A stretch of DNA of 64,000 nucleotides from Pseudomonas sp. 2FG (GCF_005502935.1 NZ_SCMP01000009.1:1-64000), one strand, 5' to 3'; shown: positions 25,982-35,094, numbered from the stretch's first letter. A program made the numbers and translations. Notes: a model not told the origin generated them from the sequence alone.

Positions 25982-26701
25982 TCAGCTGGCCGTGGCGGCC
26001 TTGAGCAGGTACTGGCTGGTCGGCAACACATCGATCTTGTCGAAGTCGATGAAGCGCTGGCAGCTCTCCATCATGGTCGCCAGATTGCGCTGGAATTTGG
26101 CCTCGTCGCCGACGGCGTCGAAGAACGCCTGTGGGTCGGTCATCGCCGCTGGCGGGAAGCACTCCTCGACTATGGCGTCGAACTTCGGCGCGTCCGCGTT
26201 CAGCGGGCGCAGCACCAGGTTCTGCACGTAGAGGAAATTGTCCTGAGTGTCGATCGCCACCTGGGTGTGCTGGTTGTGCCAGATGTCCAGCCAGGTCGCC
26301 GGATCCTGCCCGGCCGGGCGGGTCAGCAGGGCCAGTTGGGCGAAGCCGTGGGTGCGTTCGCCCGGCACGGCCGGGAAGCGGGTGTTGCGGATCGGCACCG
26401 ACTCGCTGACCAGATAGCCGGCCAGTCGCGCGACCGCCGACGCCAGCACCGCCTCGAACGGTTGGCGGAACTGGGCGATGGCGCTGTCGACCCACAGCGC
26501 CACGCTGCCGTCCATCAGCGGCTGGCTGTTGGCCTGGCGCAGACCGGCGGCGGCTTCGACCTGGCGGTCGACGACATTCACCTGCAGGCCGCAGGCGCCG
26601 AGGGCCAGCAGCTGGTTGGCGACTTCACCGCGCAGGCGCTGGGCGAAGGTTTCACTGTCGGTCTGGGCGTCGCGCCAGACGAGGTAGATGATCTTTTCCA
26701 T
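25982..26701 (-). CDS. EthD-like dimeric alpha-beta barrel protein
   Basis: 239 aa from ATG 26701, with GAGGAC upstream. The second half carries an EthD-like signature (LALLTRPAGQDPATWLDIWHNQHT, shortened here to its core WLDIWHNQH). The first half (KIIYLVWRDAQTD) looks like a degenerate copy of the same ferredoxin-like fold, so it may be a tandem domain protein. It is last in the SDR-FadD3-EthD minus-strand unit. EthD proteins are small helpers of degradation systems with mostly unknown chemistry. Confidence 0.75.
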   Translation of the reverse strand: MEKIIYLVWRDAQTDSETFAQRLRGEVANQLLALGACGLQVNVVDRQVEAAAGLRQANSQPLMDGSVALWVDSAIAQFRQPFEAVLASAVARLAGYLVSESVPIRNTRFPAVPGERTHGFAQLALLTRPAGQDPATWLDIWHNQHTQVAIDTQDNFLYVQNLVLRPLNADAPKFDAIVEECFPPAAMTDPQAFFDAVGDEAKFQRNLATMMESCQRFIDFDKIDVLPTSQYLLKAATAS

Positions 26702-26760
26702 TTCAGAGAGTCCTCGGTTGGGGGGTGGGGTTTTGCCAGTCTGTGCGCGTGGGACGAGCC

Positions 26761-28338
26761 TTAGGTTCCGGCCGCGGCCAGTTCGCGCAAGGCATTCTTG
26801 GTCACCTTGCCGGCGGCATTCAGCGGCATGGCCTGGAGCAGTTGCACCCGCCGCGGCACCTTGTAATTGGCCATTTGTTCGCGGCACCAGGCGAGCAGGG
26901 CCGGCTCCTCGATCACGCTACCGGGTGTCGGCAGCACAAAGGCCATCGCCACCTCGCCGAGGCGTTCGTCGGGGATGCCGATCACCGCGACCTGGACCAG
27001 CCCCGGATACTTCAGCAGGCATTGCTCGATCTCCGCCGGGTAGACGTTGAAGCCGCCGGTGATGAACATGTCCTTCAGCCGGTCGGTGATGCGCAGATAG
27101 CCCTGCGCGTCGAGTACGCCGATATCCCCGGTATGCAGCCAGCCGTCGTTATCGATGGTCTCCAGGCTGGCCTGGGGGTCGTTGAAGTAGCCCTGCATCA
27201 GGTTGTAGCCACGCACCAATACCTCGCCGGGTTCGCCTGGCGATAGCAGGTTGCCCTCGGCATCCACGCAGCAAAGTTCGATGCCAGGCATGGCCCGCCC
27301 GCTGGTGGTGGCGACCAGCTCGGGGGCGTCTCCGGGGCGGCAGATGGTGGCGAAGCCGCAGACTTCGGTCAGCCCGTAGGCGGTGATGATGGTCTGGAAA
27401 CCGAGCTCATCACGCATGCGATGGATCATCTGCACCGGAATCGCTGCTGCGCCGGTCACCGCCACACGCAGCGAGGACAGGTCGTACTGCGCCCGCTGCG
27501 GGTGGGCGAGCAACGATTGATAGAGGGTCGGTGGCCCCGGCAGCACGCTGATGCGCTCGCGCGCCACACACTCCAGCACCGCCTGCACATCGAACACCTG
27601 TTGCGGCAGGATGGTGCAGCCGCGCATCAGCGCCGCCAGCCAGCCGGCCTTGTAGCCGAAAGAGTGGAAGAACGGATTGACGATCAGGTAGCGGTCGCCC
27701 TCACGCAGGCCGACCACCGCGCTCCAGTCGCGCACCACCCGCAGGTTCTGCCCATGCTGGGTCATGACGCCCTTGGGCCGGCCTGTGGTGCCGGAGGTGA
27801 ACAGCAGATCGGAGAGCGACTGCGGGTTGACCGACTCCTCACGCACCACCAGCTCGGCCGGCGAAACCTCGGCGGCCAGGGCGAGAAAATCCCTCCAGGC
27901 CAGAGCGCCGTTGCCGGCGCCGCGCAGGCTGACGATCTGGCGTAGGGCCGGTAAGGCTTCGCCTTCCAGTTGACGCGGATAGTCGACACCGAGGAACTCG
28001 CCTATCGAGAACAGCAGGCTGGCACCGCTCTCGCGCAGGACGAAGCCGGCCTCGGTGCCCTTCATCCGCGTGTTCAACGGCACCAGGGCGGCGCCGACGC
28101 TTTGCAGCGCCGTGGCCGCGACTATCCATTCCCAGATATTCGGCGCCCAGATCGCCACCCGTTCACCGGCCTGCACACCCAGCGCCAGCAAGGCGCGGGC
28201 GGCTTGGCGGCGCAGTTGGTCGAGTTCGCGGTAGCTGATCCGCCGGCCGGCTTCCTCGATGGCTGGGCTGTCGCCATACGTCTGTGCGGCGGCGGCCATG
28301 AGTTGTGGAATGGTGTGGGCGTTTTCAACAGACGGCAT
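26761..28338 (-). CDS. fadD3: FadD3-like HIP-CoA ligase
   Basis: This 525 aa adenylate-forming ligase has the P-loop TSGTTGRPKG (181-190), TAYGLTE, GWLHTGDIG, DRLKDMFITGGFNVYPAE and the catalytic Lys511 in NAAGKVTK. It matches remembered mycobacterial FadD3 (Rv3561) in the INPFFH-GYKAG and VLPGPPT-YQSLL segments. FadD3 activates HIP, the C/D-ring product released by TesD, with ATP and CoA. It is the entry to the beta-oxidation operon at 248-6139. In Comamonas the equivalent is ScdA. Confidence 0.88.
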   Translation of the reverse strand: MPSVENAHTIPQLMAAAAQTYGDSPAIEEAGRRISYRELDQLRRQAARALLALGVQAGERVAIWAPNIWEWIVAATALQSVGAALVPLNTRMKGTEAGFVLRESGASLLFSIGEFLGVDYPRQLEGEALPALRQIVSLRGAGNGALAWRDFLALAAEVSPAELVVREESVNPQSLSDLLFTSGTTGRPKGVMTQHGQNLRVVRDWSAVVGLREGDRYLIVNPFFHSFGYKAGWLAALMRGCTILPQQVFDVQAVLECVARERISVLPGPPTLYQSLLAHPQRAQYDLSSLRVAVTGAAAIPVQMIHRMRDELGFQTIITAYGLTEVCGFATICRPGDAPELVATTSGRAMPGIELCCVDAEGNLLSPGEPGEVLVRGYNLMQGYFNDPQASLETIDNDGWLHTGDIGVLDAQGYLRITDRLKDMFITGGFNVYPAEIEQCLLKYPGLVQVAVIGIPDERLGEVAMAFVLPTPGSVIEEPALLAWCREQMANYKVPRRVQLLQAMPLNAAGKVTKNALRELAAAGT

Positions 28339-28417
28339 GGCGCCTCCTCAGGCAGAGGATGGAAACGGATGGGAACGGCCGGGGCAGGGCGCCCGGCCGG
28401 GTGTCTCGGGCGAGCGC

Positions 28418-29182
28418 TTAAAGCGGCGGCGGGGCAAAGCGGCGGCCAGCGGAGAAGCCACCATCGACGGCAATCATCTGCCCGCTGACGAAGGAAGCCT
28501 CGTCGGAGGCGAGGAACAGTGCCACGTTGGCCACTTCTTCCGGCTGCCCGGCGCGGCAGAGCATGTGCTGCGAGGCGAAGTAGGCATGGAAGGCCTCGTT
28601 CTCGCGGACCATGCTGGTCATCGGCGTCTCGATCAGGCCTGGGCACAGGCCGTTGACCCGCACGTTGGCGTAGCCGTAGTCGATCGCCATGGAGCGGGTC
28701 AGCTGGTTGATGCCGCCCTTGGCCACATTGTAGGCGACGTTGCCGTCGCAGCCCTGCAGACCGAAGATCGAGCCGAAGGTGATGATCGAGCCGCTGCGCT
28801 GGGCGACCATCTGCGGCAGCGCGTACTTGCAGGCGAACATGCAGCCGTTGAGGTGGATGTCGAGCATGCGCTGCCAACTGGCGGTGTCGGTCTGGGTCAC
28901 GCTGCCCTGGCTGGCGACGCCGGCGGCGGTGACCAGCGCGTCGATACGGCCGAAGCGCGCTATCACCTCGGCCATCACCGCCTGGGTCTGCGCTTCGTCG
29001 GTGACGTTCAGGCGCAGGAACAGCGGCGCCGGGTCGAGACCCTGCAGCGCTTCGGCCGGCGGCTCGCCGAGGTCGAGGCCGACCACCTGCGCGCCTTCCT
29101 CGGCGAAGCGGCGCACGCAGGCCAGACCTATACCCGAAGCGGCACCGGTCACGACCGCTACCTTGTTCTGCAAACGTGCCAT
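28418..29182 (-). CDS. Short-chain dehydrogenase (hydroxysteroid dehydrogenase-like)
   Basis: This 254 aa SDR has TGAASGIG (12-19), Tyr/Lys in AYNVAKGG and the C-terminal SGQMIAVDGGFSAG. The usual NNAG is TAAG. It is the first gene of a minus-strand unit with fadD3 and the EthD-like gene, and an island palindrome lies 68 bp upstream. A 3-, 7-, 12- or 17-hydroxysteroid activity is possible; sequence alone does not decide. Confidence 0.85.
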   Translation of the reverse strand: MARLQNKVAVVTGAASGIGLACVRRFAEEGAQVVGLDLGEPPAEALQGLDPAPLFLRLNVTDEAQTQAVMAEVIARFGRIDALVTAAGVASQGSVTQTDTASWQRMLDIHLNGCMFACKYALPQMVAQRSGSIITFGSIFGLQGCDGNVAYNVAKGGINQLTRSMAIDYGYANVRVNGLCPGLIETPMTSMVRENEAFHAYFASQHMLCRAGQPEEVANVALFLASDEASFVSGQMIAVDGGFSAGRRFAPPPL

Positions 29183-29250
29183 AACTGAACCTCTTTATTG
29201 TTGTGGGCCAAGTTCTTCGTTCGGAGTCTAACCAGAGCCCGGCCGCCGGT

Positions 29251-29269
29251 GATCGTCCATTGGGACTAG
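29251..29269 (-). promoter_or_regulatory. Steroid-island palindrome, site 9
   Basis: GATCGTCC-ATTG-GGACTAG on +, read CTAGTCC-CAAT-GGACGATC toward the SDR at 29182, 68 bp from its ATG. Confidence 0.85.
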
Positions 29270-29341
29270 CCGACGAGCAAGCGTCAGCCGACGGGAAGCG
29301 ACGAGAAGCCAACACGGCCCCCATCTCATTCCAGCGACCAT

Positions 29342-29367
29342 AAAAAACCCGGCCGAAGCCGGGAAAA
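29342..29367 (-). terminator. Rho-independent terminator after kshB
   Basis: Minus strand reads CCCGGC-TTCG-GCCGGG followed by T6. It lies 25 nt past the kshB stop and separates that operon from the next promoter. Confidence 0.9.
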
Positions 29368-29392
29368 AGGAGCAGACGCTCAGGACTGCTCC

Positions 29393-30487
29393 TCAATCTG
29401 GAAACTGCAGCCGCACCCGTGCGCTGGTTGGCCGGCTCTGGCAGGCCAGGGTCCAGCCCTCGGCCAACTCCTGGGCGCTGAGCACGTCGTTGCGCGCCAG
29501 CTGGGTGTCGCCTTCCTGCACCTTGCACATGCAGGCGCCGCAGAAGCCCTCCTCGCAGGAGGAGGGCACGTCCAGGCCGGCGGCCTTGCAGCTTTGCAGC
29601 ACTGTGTCGCCGGGCTGGCAGGCGATCTCGTGCTGCTGGCCGTCCAGCTCCACGGTCAGGACTTCGCAGGTGGAATCGGCGGTTGCCGCGCGCGCCTCGG
29701 CCTCCTGCGCCAGCAGCTCGTCCGGATCGGGCGGCGAGACGAAACGCTCGACATGGATGCGCGCCGGCGCCTCGCCCAGCGCCAGCAGCGCCCCTTCCAC
29801 CGTGTCCATAAAGGGCCCGGGGCCGCAGATGAAGAACTCCGCGCCGGCATGCCCGCGCACCAGTTGGCGCACCTCGGCGGCGGTCAGGTAGCCGTGCAGC
29901 GAATCGAGCACGTGCACCACTTCCAGTTGTTCGGGGTTGGCCTTGGCCAGTTGGCGCAGCTCGTCCTTGAAGATCACCGAGGCCTCGTCGCGGTTGGCGT
30001 AGATCAGCTTGATCCGCCGCTGGCTGGTGCGCAGCGCCGACTTGAGGATGGAGAACACCGGAGTAATGCCGGAGCCGCCACCGAACAGGACTAGGTCGTG
30101 GTCGCCCGCAGTCAGATGGCTCTCGTTTAAACAGAAATGGCCCGCTGGGGGCAGCACCTCCAGCCAGTCGCCGGCCTGTACCCGTTGGTTCATCCAGTTG
30201 GACACCCGTCCACCCTCGACCCGCTTCACCGTGACCTTGGGCAGCGCATCGCAATCCGGCGAGCTGGCCATGGAGTAACAGCGGGTTAGCAGCTTGCCGG
30301 CAACGGGCACGCGAAAGCTGAGGAACTGTCCTGGCTTGTAGCGGAAGCGCTCGTGCAGTTCGGCTGGCACGTGCAGCACCAGCGAGCGAGCGTCGGCAGT
30401 CTCGTCGATCACCACGGCCACTTGCAGGCGGTAGCCGCCCAGCGTGGTCGCTTCGGCCGGGGTCAGGTTCAGCTGTTGTGTGCCCAT
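29393..30487 (-). CDS. kshB: 3-ketosteroid 9alpha-hydroxylase, reductase component
   Basis: 364 aa from ATG 30487, which follows GGAGGTGAAC. The FAD domain has RCYSMASSP, the NAD domain has LFGGGSGITPVFSI, and the C terminus is a plant-type [2Fe-2S] ferredoxin with Cys311, Cys316, Cys319 and Cys349 (C-x4-C-x2-C-x29-C). It passes electrons from NADH to KshA. It lies 15 kb from kshA, at the end of the hsaB-FAD-SDR-kshB unit. The gap to the upstream SDR holds copy B of the structured repeat. Confidence 0.92.
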   Translation of the reverse strand: MGTQQLNLTPAEATTLGGYRLQVAVVIDETADARSLVLHVPAELHERFRYKPGQFLSFRVPVAGKLLTRCYSMASSPDCDALPKVTVKRVEGGRVSNWMNQRVQAGDWLEVLPPAGHFCLNESHLTAGDHDLVLFGGGSGITPVFSILKSALRTSQRRIKLIYANRDEASVIFKDELRQLAKANPEQLEVVHVLDSLHGYLTAAEVRQLVRGHAGAEFFICGPGPFMDTVEGALLALGEAPARIHVERFVSPPDPDELLAQEAEARAATADSTCEVLTVELDGQQHEIACQPGDTVLQSCKAAGLDVPSSCEEGFCGACMCKVQEGDTQLARNDVLSAQELAEGWTLACQSRPTSARVRLQFPD

Positions 30488-30502
30488 GTTCACCTCCGCC
30501 TC

Positions 30503-30645
30503 AGAAGCTGTTTTCAAATTGTCTGCGCTCGGTCATGCTGCGTTAAAAATGGCTTCGGAATGCTCATTTACAGCTCGTAAACTCCGCGTCCTCAGCCATT
30601 TTTGCCTTGCCTGACCTTCGCTCGCCGAGTTTGAAAACACCTTCT
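30503..30645. repeat. ~142 bp structured repeat, copy B
   Basis: Outer arms AGAAGCTGTTTTCAAATT and AGTTTGAAAACACCTTCT, inner arms AAAAATGGCT and AGCCATTTTT. Both stems differ from copies A and C yet remain complementary. The loops GCTCATTTA, CTCGTAAACTCCGCGTCCTC and GCCTTGCCTGACCT are conserved. It lies inside an operon. Confidence 0.88.
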
Positions 30646-31400
30646 CAGATCCCGCTGATCAGTTGGGCGTTGTCGACGCGGATCTCGGCGCCGTTGATGA
30701 AGCGCGACTCGTTGCTGGCGAGGAACAGCACCACGTTGGCGATGTCCTGCGGCGCGCACATGCGGTTCATCGGGTCGGCATCCAGCACCTCCTGGGGGAT
30801 CGGTTGACCACCGGTGAGGGCTTGGGTCATCGGCGTGTTGATGCCGTCCGGGTGCACGCTGTTGCAGCGGATGCGGTAGCCCTGCTGTTTGCAGTGCAGG
30901 GCCACGGAACGGGTCATGGCCGCTACCGCGCCCTTGGAGGCGGAGTAGGCGCAGAACATCGGCATGCCGCCTAGGGCCGCCACCGAGGACATATTGACGA
31001 TCGAGCCGCCGCCGCTTTCCTTCATCGCCTGTACGGCGTATTTGCAGCCGAGGAAGTAGCCGTCGCTGTTGATCTTCTGCACCTTCTGGAACAGCTCCAG
31101 GCTGGTGTCCTCGATGCTGCCGAGGGCCAGGATGGCGGCGTTGTTGACCAGCACGTCGAGGCGGCCGAAGCGTTCCAGAGTGACCTTGATGACGTTTTGC
31201 CAGTCGGCTTCGCTGGCGATGTCCTGGCGGATAAACAGCGCGTTCTCGCCGATCTCGGCGGCGACCTGGCGGCCGGCCTCCTCGTTGAGGTCGGTCAACA
31301 CTACCTTGGCGCCTTCGCGGGCCAGCAGCAGGGCATCCTCGCGACCGACGCCACTGGCGGCACCGGTGATGATGCAGACTTTGCCTTCTACGCGTTTCAT
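30645..31400 (-). CDS. Short-chain dehydrogenase (hydroxysteroid dehydrogenase-like)
   Basis: This 251 aa SDR has TGAASGVG (12-19), NNAA, the catalytic region MSSVAALGG and YSASKGAV, and the C-terminal NGAEIRVDNAQLISGI. It resembles 3beta/17beta- and 7alpha-hydroxysteroid dehydrogenases in general layout. It is 14 nt downstream of the FAD protein on the same strand. Its stop abuts the structured repeat. Exact position specificity is unknown. Confidence 0.85.
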   Translation of the reverse strand: MKRVEGKVCIITGAASGVGREDALLLAREGAKVVLTDLNEEAGRQVAAEIGENALFIRQDIASEADWQNVIKVTLERFGRLDVLVNNAAILALGSIEDTSLELFQKVQKINSDGYFLGCKYAVQAMKESGGGSIVNMSSVAALGGMPMFCAYSASKGAVAAMTRSVALHCKQQGYRIRCNSVHPDGINTPMTQALTGGQPIPQEVLDADPMNRMCAPQDIANVVLFLASNESRFINGAEIRVDNAQLISGI

Positions 31401-31414
31401 TGTTGTTCTCCTGA

Positions 31415-33067
31415 TCAGGCGGTTTCGAGTGAGGTGTGCGTGGCGATATGGGCGCCGGCGCGGCGCCCGGAATAGACGCAGTCGGCCAGCGACAGGCCAG
31501 AGACATAGAGGTTGGAAGCGATGCCCACGGCATTGCGCCCGGCGCTATAGAGGCCGGCGATAGGCGCGCCGGCGTCGTCCAGCACCTGGCCGCTGCGCTC
31601 GCAGACCTTGAGTCCGCCGAGGGTGATGGCCGGGCAGGGGAACAGGCGGCTGTCGAAGGACAGGTCGAGGGCGTACCAAGGCCCTTGTTCCAGGTTGGCG
31701 AGCATGGCCGTCGACTTGCCAAAGGCATCGGCTGTCTCGCCGCGAGCGGCGCGGTTGTAAGCGGCGAGGCTTTGCTCCAGTTCAACCACCGGTAAACCGC
31801 AGCGTTCAGCCAGCACGGCTGGGCTGCTAGCGCGTTTGGCGTTGCACAGCAGGTTGAGCAGTACCGGTAGACGCTGGAACTGCCAGACCTTGCCTGGCCC
31901 GACCTGGCGCAGCGCTTCGCGCACCAGGGCCTTATTGAGGATCAGGATGGCGCGGCCGCCCTGTTCCTCGACCATGGCGTGGCCGAGCGTGGCGCCATAC
32001 ACCTCTTCGTTGCAGTAGCGCTGACCGGCGCCGTTGACGATCAGCCCGCGGGCCCAGGCCAGTGGTGGGTTGATAAAGCGCCAGGCGCTGACCTTGTCCA
32101 TCCGCTCCAGTGCGCCACCGGCGCTCTGCCCGAGGCGGATGCCGCTACCGTCGCAGCCGGTGGTGCCGAGCGGCAGGCCGGCCAAATACTGCGACGCATG
32201 CTGGCGAACCAACGCGCGGTTGAAGATAAAGCCGCCCGCGCTCAGCAGCACGCCACGTTCGGCGCGGATCAGCCGGCGTTGGGCGTGTGCTCGTTCGATC
32301 CGCCGCAGACGCGTGCGCAAACCATCGGCCAGCGCCGGGGCATACATATGGATCGTCGTGGCCCAGCGGCTCAAGCGTCCGTGCCAGCGTGCCGCGCGGC
32401 TGCCGGGCGGCAGTTGCCAGGCCTCGACGCCGAGCACTTCATCGCGCTCGCTGAGGACCAGGCGGCGCACCTCGCACTGGCTGTGCAGGCGCACACCACG
32501 GCTGAGGGCGGCGGTTTTCAGCGCGGCGAACAGGCTGGCGCCGGACATCCCCGGGCCTTTTGTCCGGTGTCCGCGCGGTGCCGGCGGCGCTTGTTCGGCA
32601 TACACCGGCACCGCTTCGTTGCCGGAGTAATAGAGGTAGTACTGGTCGCTCGGGTAGGAGGTCTTGTGCGGCGGCACGCTGGCCTCGAAGGCCACGCCCT
32701 GGCGTTCCAGCCAGGCCAGCTGTTCACGGCTGCGTTCGCAGAAGTCGCGCAGAGTCGCGGCGGATACCGCCTCGCCGACTTCCTGACGCAGGTAGCCGAA
32801 CATCGCCTCGCTGCTGTCGCTATAGCCGGCCTGCTGCTGGTAGGGCGTACCGCCGCCGGCATAGACCACGCCGCCGCTGATCGCGGTGGCGCCGCCGCCG
32901 GCGAAGCGTTCCAGGGCCAGCACGGACAACCCCCGGCTGGCCGCTTCTATGGCCGCGCAGGCCCCGGCGCCGCCGAAGCCGACCACCAGCAGCTCGGCCC
33001 GGTCGTCCCAGCTCAGTTGCTCGGCGGAGGTAACCCGCAATGGCGCCAAAGCCTCACTCCCGTCCAT
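31415..33067 (-). CDS. FAD-dependent 3-ketosteroid dehydrogenase-like protein (possible delta4(5alpha) type)
   Basis: 550 aa from ATG 33067, 10 nt after the hsaB stop with GAGG upstream; a longer in-frame reading would overlap hsaB. FAD motif VVGFGGAGACAAIEA lies near residue 28, with GGGATAISGGVVYAGGG after it. The C terminus is SAGRNAVGIASNLYVSGLSL. It lacks the Tyr-Pro-Gly-x-Gly of the paralogue at 23219 and has Tyr-x-Ser instead, which I recall from delta4(5alpha)-ketosteroid dehydrogenases. The reaction is therefore uncertain: a second ring A desaturation is the leading idea. Confidence 0.8.
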   Translation of the reverse strand: MDGSEALAPLRVTSAEQLSWDDRAELLVVGFGGAGACAAIEAASRGLSVLALERFAGGGATAISGGVVYAGGGTPYQQQAGYSDSSEAMFGYLRQEVGEAVSAATLRDFCERSREQLAWLERQGVAFEASVPPHKTSYPSDQYYLYYSGNEAVPVYAEQAPPAPRGHRTKGPGMSGASLFAALKTAALSRGVRLHSQCEVRRLVLSERDEVLGVEAWQLPPGSRAARWHGRLSRWATTIHMYAPALADGLRTRLRRIERAHAQRRLIRAERGVLLSAGGFIFNRALVRQHASQYLAGLPLGTTGCDGSGIRLGQSAGGALERMDKVSAWRFINPPLAWARGLIVNGAGQRYCNEEVYGATLGHAMVEEQGGRAILILNKALVREALRQVGPGKVWQFQRLPVLLNLLCNAKRASSPAVLAERCGLPVVELEQSLAAYNRAARGETADAFGKSTAMLANLEQGPWYALDLSFDSRLFPCPAITLGGLKVCERSGQVLDDAGAPIAGLYSAGRNAVGIASNLYVSGLSLADCVYSGRRAGAHIATHTSLETA

Positions 33068-33077
33068 GCCGCGCGCC

Positions 33078-33593
33078 TCAGCCGGCCGCCGCGAGGGTCG
33101 GCGCGGGCGCAGCGGTGGTGGTGTAGGAACCATCCAGATAGACCAGCGGGCTGATCGCCGCACCGTTGTGAATCTGCTGGATGCGGCCGATGAAGATGCT
33201 GTGGGTGCCGTAGCTGAACTTGCCGTCCTGGCGGCAGAGGATCGCCGACTGCGCGTCGCCCAAGTAGGGAATGCCGTCGGCGCTGCTCAGCCAGTTGCCG
33301 CGCTGGAACCGCGCCTCGCCCTTGATCGGCCCGCTGCATAGGTGCGACAGCTCTTCCTGTTCCAGACCGAGGATGTTCACGCAGAAGTCCGCGCCGGCAT
33401 CCAGCACCGCATGCAGGGAGGCGGTTTTGTTTACGCAGATCAGCAGCGACGGCGGCTCGGTGCTCAGCGAGTCGACCGCCGTGGCGGACATGGCGAAACG
33501 CTCGTGGCCGTTGCTGGTGGTGATGATGGTCACCGACTTGGCCAGGCGGCGCATGGCTTGGAGCATCTCGGCTTTCAGGTTGGCTTCGTTCAT
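33078..33593 (-). CDS. hsaB: 3-HSA monooxygenase flavin reductase (HsaB/TesA1)
   Basis: 171 aa from ATG 33593, with AGAGGG upstream; a 20-residue extension upstream is possible but poorly supported. It has the flavin reductase-like fold (SVTIITT, VNKTASLHAVL, FCVNILGLEQEELS, YGTHSIFIGRI). It supplies reduced flavin to HsaA. It heads the minus-strand hsaB-FAD-SDR-kshB unit. Its promoter region is shared with divergent hsaA, each with its own palindrome. Confidence 0.9.
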   Translation of the reverse strand: MNEANLKAEMLQAMRRLAKSVTIITTSNGHERFAMSATAVDSLSTEPPSLLICVNKTASLHAVLDAGADFCVNILGLEQEELSHLCSGPIKGEARFQRGNWLSSADGIPYLGDAQSAILCRQDGKFSYGTHSIFIGRIQQIHNGAAISPLVYLDGSYTTTAAPAPTLAAAG

Positions 33594-33669
33594 CGCACGG
33601 CCCTCTGAGTTGTGCACGGCTGGTTGTGCATGGAGTGCGATGGATTCTTGCAACGGCTAGCGGCGGCAA

Positions 33670-33688
33670 CATCGTCCGAGGGGACTAG
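33670..33688 (-). promoter_or_regulatory. Steroid-island palindrome, site 10
   Basis: CATCGTCC-GAGG-GGACTAG on +, read CTAGTCC-CCTC-GGACGATG toward hsaB, an exact consensus match 76 bp from its ATG. Confidence 0.88.
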
Positions 33689-33768
33689 TCGGGGTTTGGC
33701 TGCTTTTAGCCTCTGGGAATAGCGGGCTTAACCACGAAATCCGCGACCGGCCCCAAGCCCGCATCCAT

Positions 33769-33787
33769 CTGGTCCGTTTGAGGGATG
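33769..33787 (+). promoter_or_regulatory. Steroid-island palindrome, site 11
   Basis: CTGGTCC-GTTT-GAGGGATG, a weaker match in standard orientation, 122 bp upstream of hsaA. Confidence 0.65.
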
Positions 33788-33909
33788 TTCGCCCGCCCAG
33801 GCATTGCTTGAATGCCCGCGTAGGCACGGCCGCCGGTCTTCTGTAGCGCGGCCCGCTACCTGCTGAACGCGCGCCCCGGCGGACGGGGTGAACACAGGAG
33901 AACAACAAG

Positions 33910-35094
33910 ATGCTCGACCAAGACCTGATTCGCCAGCGTCTGACCCAACGTGCCCGCGAACTGGTGCCACTGCTGCGCGAACGCGCGCCGCAGGCCGCGC
34001 AGCTCGGCCAACTGCCGGAAGAGACCATTCGCGACTTCCAGGAGGCCGGTTTCTTCCGCATCCTCCAGCCCGCCCGCTGGGAGGGCTACGAGTTGGAGCC
34101 CAAGGACTTCTTCGAGGTGCAGATGACGCTCGCCGAAGGCTGTATGTCCTCGGCCTGGGTGCTCGGCGTGGTAGCCATCCACAACTGGCAGCTGGCGCTG
34201 TTCGACGACCGCGCCGCGCAAGACGTCTGGGGCCAGGACTCCGGCGTGCTGATTTCTTCTTCTTATATGCCGGTGGGCAAGGTCGAGCGGGTCGACGGTG
34301 GCTTCCGCCTCAGCGGTCGCTGGGGTTTCTCCTCCGGCAGCAAACACTGCGACTGGGTGTTCCTTGGCGCCATGGTGCCGCCGGCCGAGGCGGGCGGGGC
34401 GCCGGACTACCGGACCTTCCTGCTGCCGCGTAGGGATTACCAGATACTCGACAACTGGAACGTGATGGGCCTGGAAGCCACCGGCTCCCACGATATCCTG
34501 GTGGAGAACGCCTTCGTTCCCGAATATCGCACCCATCGCGCCCTGGATGGTTTCATGCAGAACAGCCCGGGCAACGCGGTGAACACTGCGCCGTTGTTCC
34601 GCTTGCCGTTCGGGCAGATCTTCGTGCGCGCCGTGTCTTCCTCGGCGATCGGCGCCTTGCAGGGCGCGGTCGACCAGTTCGTCGAACATAACCGCGCGCG
34701 GGTCGGGGTCAACGACGGACGCAAGATGCTCCAGGACCCGGCGGCGCAGACCGCGCTGGCCAACGCCATGGTCTGCGTCGACGAATGCAAGACGGTGCTG
34801 CTGCGCAATTTCGCCCTGATGCTGCAACGCGCGCAAAACGGCGAGCCACTGAGCATGCCGGAGCGGGTGAAGATGCGTTACGACTCGGCGCTGGTGGCCG
34901 ACAAGTGCGCGCGGGCGGTCGCCGAGCTGATGTTCAACAGCGGCGCCTCGACCATCTTCCGCAGCCACGTGATCAACCGCGCCTTCCGCGACATCCACAC
35001 CGGCCGCGCCCACGTCGCCAACAGCCCAGCCAAATACGCCTGGAACCTCGGCGGCGTGAGCATGGGCCAGGACAGCAGCGACTTCTTTCTCTGA
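33910..35094 (+). CDS. hsaA: 3-HSA 4-monooxygenase oxygenase subunit (HsaA/TesA2)
   Basis: This 394 aa flavin-dependent monooxygenase has the acyl-CoA dehydrogenase fold. Diagnostic stretches are EAGFFRILQPARWEGYE, LSGRWGFSSGSKHCDW, GLEATGSHDI and the C-terminal RAFRDIHTGRAHVANSP. It hydroxylates 3-HSA at C4 to the catechol 3,4-DHSA, using reduced flavin from HsaB. It stands alone on the plus strand, with GGAGAAC before the ATG. A related protein in the other island (50665) acts on 4-hydroxyphenylacetate. Confidence 0.9.
   Translation: MLDQDLIRQRLTQRARELVPLLRERAPQAAQLGQLPEETIRDFQEAGFFRILQPARWEGYELEPKDFFEVQMTLAEGCMSSAWVLGVVAIHNWQLALFDDRAAQDVWGQDSGVLISSSYMPVGKVERVDGGFRLSGRWGFSSGSKHCDWVFLGAMVPPAEAGGAPDYRTFLLPRRDYQILDNWNVMGLEATGSHDILVENAFVPEYRTHRALDGFMQNSPGNAVNTAPLFRLPFGQIFVRAVSSSAIGALQGAVDQFVEHNRARVGVNDGRKMLQDPAAQTALANAMVCVDECKTVLLRNFALMLQRAQNGEPLSMPERVKMRYDSALVADKCARAVAELMFNSGASTIFRSHVINRAFRDIHTGRAHVANSPAKYAWNLGGVSMGQDSSDFFL

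Noticed and set aside
28122..30254. Very long minus-strand frame across three genes
   Set aside because: Arg/Pro/Gly-rich composition without domains, overlapping fadD3, an SDR and kshB in another frame; a GC artefact.
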